In this document: positions 62,108 through 64,000 of the stretch, piece after piece | Position numbering within the stretch: the stretch's first letter is position 1 | Layout: the number at the start of each line of letters is the position of its first letter | From: Acidimicrobiales bacterium | Lineage (GTDB): Bacteria > Actinomycetota > Acidimicrobiia > Acidimicrobiales > SZUA-35 | Assembly (NCBI GenBank): GCA_020630065.1 | Contig: JAHDCC010000004.1 | Coordinates: 1 to 64,000 of the forward strand | Reading direction: 5' to 3' | Length of the DNA: 64,000 nucleotides | The notes under the pieces: generated by a model | Seen by the model: the letters and a program-made list of their open reading frames with translations, nothing else | Database searches by the model: none | Told to the model about the DNA's origin: nothing | Translations under genes and position numbers: made by a program

Positions 62108-63739
62108 CTACATTAATGCGACTACTGGGCCAGACCATCGGGCAGCTAAAACTACTACGTCGTCGTCAGAATCCGACGACCCAGTAGCGAGCTGGCTGCA
62201 GATTTCATCCGGTTGGTTAGACGAATCTTCTAGGTCGGACGCGAGAGCATCCAGGCTGGCATCAAGCGGAACCGAACGACGCTCAACGAGGCCATCAGTG
62301 TAGAGCAGTACTGTGTCCCCATGGCTTAGTAGCGCCGTTGTACTTAAGTACGTTGACTCGAAGCTACCGACTGGGGGGCCCGGGTTTAGGTTGATACGCT
62401 CAACTAGCCCACCGCGTCGTTGAATATAGGGCGGAGGATGACCTGCGCTGTAGAAATCGGCTTGTCCTGTCTCTAGGTGCACCACGGCGATAATGACGGT
62501 GGCAAATACTTTACGCTTAGCCGTTTCTAACATTTCGGTGCATAGCGTCAGACTTCTACCTGGGTCGCGACCTGCTAGAAGATACGCGTTGAGACTATGG
62601 CGCAGTTTCGCCATAGTTCGGGTTGCGGTAAGGTCATGACCGGCGACGTCGCCTACGATTAGCACGGCCTTTTCGCCTAAGTCGAGGATGTCATACCAGT
62701 CACCTCCAACCTGGACGTGGCTACTCGCAGGCAGGTATGACCAGGCTGTTTCCAAGTTTGCGAACGAGGGCAAATTACTTGGAAGCACCGCCCTCAAGAG
62801 CTGCCGCGAGCGTTCCCTTTCGAGATCAAACCGGATAGCTCGACCTAGCGCCGTTGCGACTACGCCGACAACCTCGTGCAGTGCGTCAGCGTTAACCCCG
62901 ATCGATGAGGTCTGAGCAATCGCGATCGACCCGAAAATTTGGTCGTTAGAGTCTCTCAACGGAGCCGAAAAGATGGACACTATACCGGACCGCTGAGCTT
63001 CAACATCAAACAGCGGCATTCCAGCAATTTCCGCGGGATTCTCCAGAATGACCGGCCTGGACTCCCTCACAGAAATGGTCATCGGGATGTCGACGTCGAT
63101 CGGTGTTTCTTGCCAATCATCAGCAACTGGCTTTGGGACTTTGCTTCCGTGTATGAAACGCATTGTTTCGGCTTCTTCCGACAAAAACCCGAGAGATACG
63201 ATTTGTCCGAGCCGTAAAGCCTCGACATGCTCCAGAACCGTGTTTGCGACTTCGGTGGCTGTCGCTAAACCTTGAAGCGCAGTCGATAGATATTGTAGCC
63301 TGCGGGCTCGGTCCTGAACGGGTCTCGGCGAGCGGTCTGAACGCGGGCCATTGGGCCTTCGGAGGTATGCGCTAGCTAGGACCCCTAGAATCTTGGCTGC
63401 CTTTTCGGCCGCTGAGATATCTGTTGGGCTCCAAGAACGAGGTTTCTTTGCGGTGACCACAATCCCGGCCTTACCTGTTCCCGTAAGAGGGACAACTATG
63501 CCGAGATAACTCCTAAAGAGTCCTGAACCAGCGTCATTTTCAAAATGGAAACCTCCGAGCTCGGACATTTTTCCAAAAATTCGCTTGATTTCTGAACGCT
63601 CTTCCTCTGTCGTGGCCTTATCAGACAGAGTCGGACTTGGAGATAACTGCGTCGTGGCGAAGACACGTGAATCAGGGATGGACAGTTCGGTTAGTTCGGT
63701 GAGCGATGTCAGCTCATCGGTAGTTTCGCTGTTCAGCAT
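62108..63739 (-). CDS. GAF-domain PP2C (SpoIIE/RsbU-type) phosphatase
   Basis: 543 residues. Two GAF-like sensory segments (about 30-130 and 150-300), a linking helix, then a PP2C domain with GGDWYDI, VGDVAGHDL and YTDGLVERR motifs that bind the two metals. Removes phosphate from STAS anti-anti-sigma proteins in response to a ligand or redox signal sensed by GAF. TTG 63766 or ATG 63739 are possible starts; a partial sigma gene ends at 63786, so the two are adjacent and probably one transcript. Confidence 0.92.
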   Translation of the reverse strand: MLNSETTDELTSLTELTELSIPDSRVFATTQLSPSPTLSDKATTEEERSEIKRIFGKMSELGGFHFENDAGSGLFRSYLGIVVPLTGTGKAGIVVTAKKPRSWSPTDISAAEKAAKILGVLASAYLRRPNGPRSDRSPRPVQDRARRLQYLSTALQGLATATEVANTVLEHVEALRLGQIVSLGFLSEEAETMRFIHGSKVPKPVADDWQETPIDVDIPMTISVRESRPVILENPAEIAGMPLFDVEAQRSGIVSIFSAPLRDSNDQIFGSIAIAQTSSIGVNADALHEVVGVVATALGRAIRFDLERERSRQLLRAVLPSNLPSFANLETAWSYLPASSHVQVGGDWYDILDLGEKAVLIVGDVAGHDLTATRTMAKLRHSLNAYLLAGRDPGRSLTLCTEMLETAKRKVFATVIIAVVHLETGQADFYSAGHPPPYIQRRGGLVERINLNPGPPVGSFESTYLSTTALLSHGDTVLLYTDGLVERRSVPLDASLDALASDLEDSSNQPDEICSQLATGSSDSDDDVVVLAARWSGPVVALM

Positions 63740-63785
63740 GTTCGCGTTGGAATGCTTCGGATTCAATATCTCTGTCCGGGCCGGG

Positions 63786-64000
63786 TCATTGCATCACAGT
63801 TCGAAGCTCAAGCAGTGTTTTCTTTATCAGACGACCGACGTGGACCTGGGAGATATCCAGAATTTTGGCTATCTCAGTTTGAGATTTCCGTTCGAAGAAA
63901 CGGAGTTCCAGTAGACGGCGAGTCTGCCCAGGAAGCGAGTCCAACAGTTCTGCAGTAAGCAGAGCCGATTCGGTCTGCTCGAAACCTTCGTCCTTTTGGG
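63786..64000 (-). CDS. SigB/SigF-type sigma factor, C-terminal part, open at the right edge
   Basis: 71 codons visible, ending TGA 63786-63788. Sigma region 4: LPGQTRRLLELRFFERKSQ, then the helix-turn-helix TEIAKILDISQVHVGRLIKK and a final helix LLELRTVMQ. This matches group 3 sigma factors rather than ECF ones. It sits directly before the PP2C phosphatase gene on the same strand and is the likely target of the RsbW-like protein. The N-terminal regions 2-3 are outside the window. Confidence 0.88.
   Translation of the reverse strand, partial: QKDEGFEQTESALLTAELLDSLPGQTRRLLELRFFERKSQTEIAKILDISQVHVGRLIKKTLLELRTVMQ

Overview
The window looks like a chromosome segment from a high-GC Gram-positive bacterium, most likely class Acidimicrobiia (Actinomycetota). 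This is inferred from gene content and order rather than from a marker gene: clpS followed by a DUF2017 gene, a WhiB7-like regulator, SigK/RskA, a SARP-type regulator, oligoribonuclease, a caa3-type cytochrome oxidase with a fused cytochrome c domain, and a heliorhodopsin. By eye the GC content is a little above 50%. Three tRNA genes (Glu, Asp, Phe) lie near 19.5-19.9 kb.

Layout. 0-2.8 kb: a locus resembling type VII secretion substrates, with a small helical protein followed by a very large protein that runs off the left edge and is split by a frame change. 3.3-4.9 kb: a lipoprotein gene and a secreted-protein gene broken by an in-frame stop. 5-7.8 kb: a sigma-like gene, an ABHD14-like lipoprotein hydrolase and purA. 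7.8-14.5 kb: a large SARP/AAA/TPR regulator, a two-gene sugar module and an AlaX-like gene. A decayed copy of the AlaX 3' end sits at the SARP start, so the sugar module lies between diverged direct repeats. 14.6-16.5 kb: a two-gene operon of a permuted papain-like protein and a caspase-like peptidase. 16.7-19.3 kb: a zinc-ribbon-like protein, purB and a coiled-coil protein. 20-22 kb: DUF2017, clpS and ctaA.

22-31.7 kb is a respiratory island: ctaB, a cytochrome oxidase subunit I-like protein that has lost its metal ligands, a subunit III-like protein, an unknown membrane protein, then the functional ctaC-D-E-F-G set. It is followed by pdxH, ccdA and a TlpA-like thioredoxin. 34-43 kb holds housekeeping genes (FMN reductase, thioesterase, orn, dut, DNA ligase, acyl-ACP desaturase, glutaminyl cyclase) and the WhiB7-like gene, whose leader carries a upstream open reading frame, an alternative stem and a terminator, the layout expected of ribosome-controlled attenuation. 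43.5-48.4 kb is a complete oligopeptide-type ABC importer.

48.4-51.5 kb is an accessory operon: a WXG100 protein, an RTX-repeat protein with an HEXXH metallopeptidase-like domain, an LpqN-like protein and a lipoprotein. 51.7-56.5 kb has an acid-phosphatase-like lipoprotein, two membrane proteins, a heliorhodopsin and a double-fasciclin lipoprotein containing a perfect 181-bp internal repeat. 56.5-59.4 kb is a molybdopterin oxidoreductase divergent from sigK-rskA. 59.4-64 kb ends with START-like proteins and a stress cluster: an RsbW-like kinase, a STAS protein, Dps, a GAF-PP2C phosphatase and the end of a SigB/F-type sigma factor.

The strongest candidates for something undescribed are the WXG100/RTX/zincin operon, the caspase/papain-like pair, the ligand-less oxidase paralogue set, and the whiB7-like leader. 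No database search was possible, so all family names rest on recognised motifs and overall sequence pattern.
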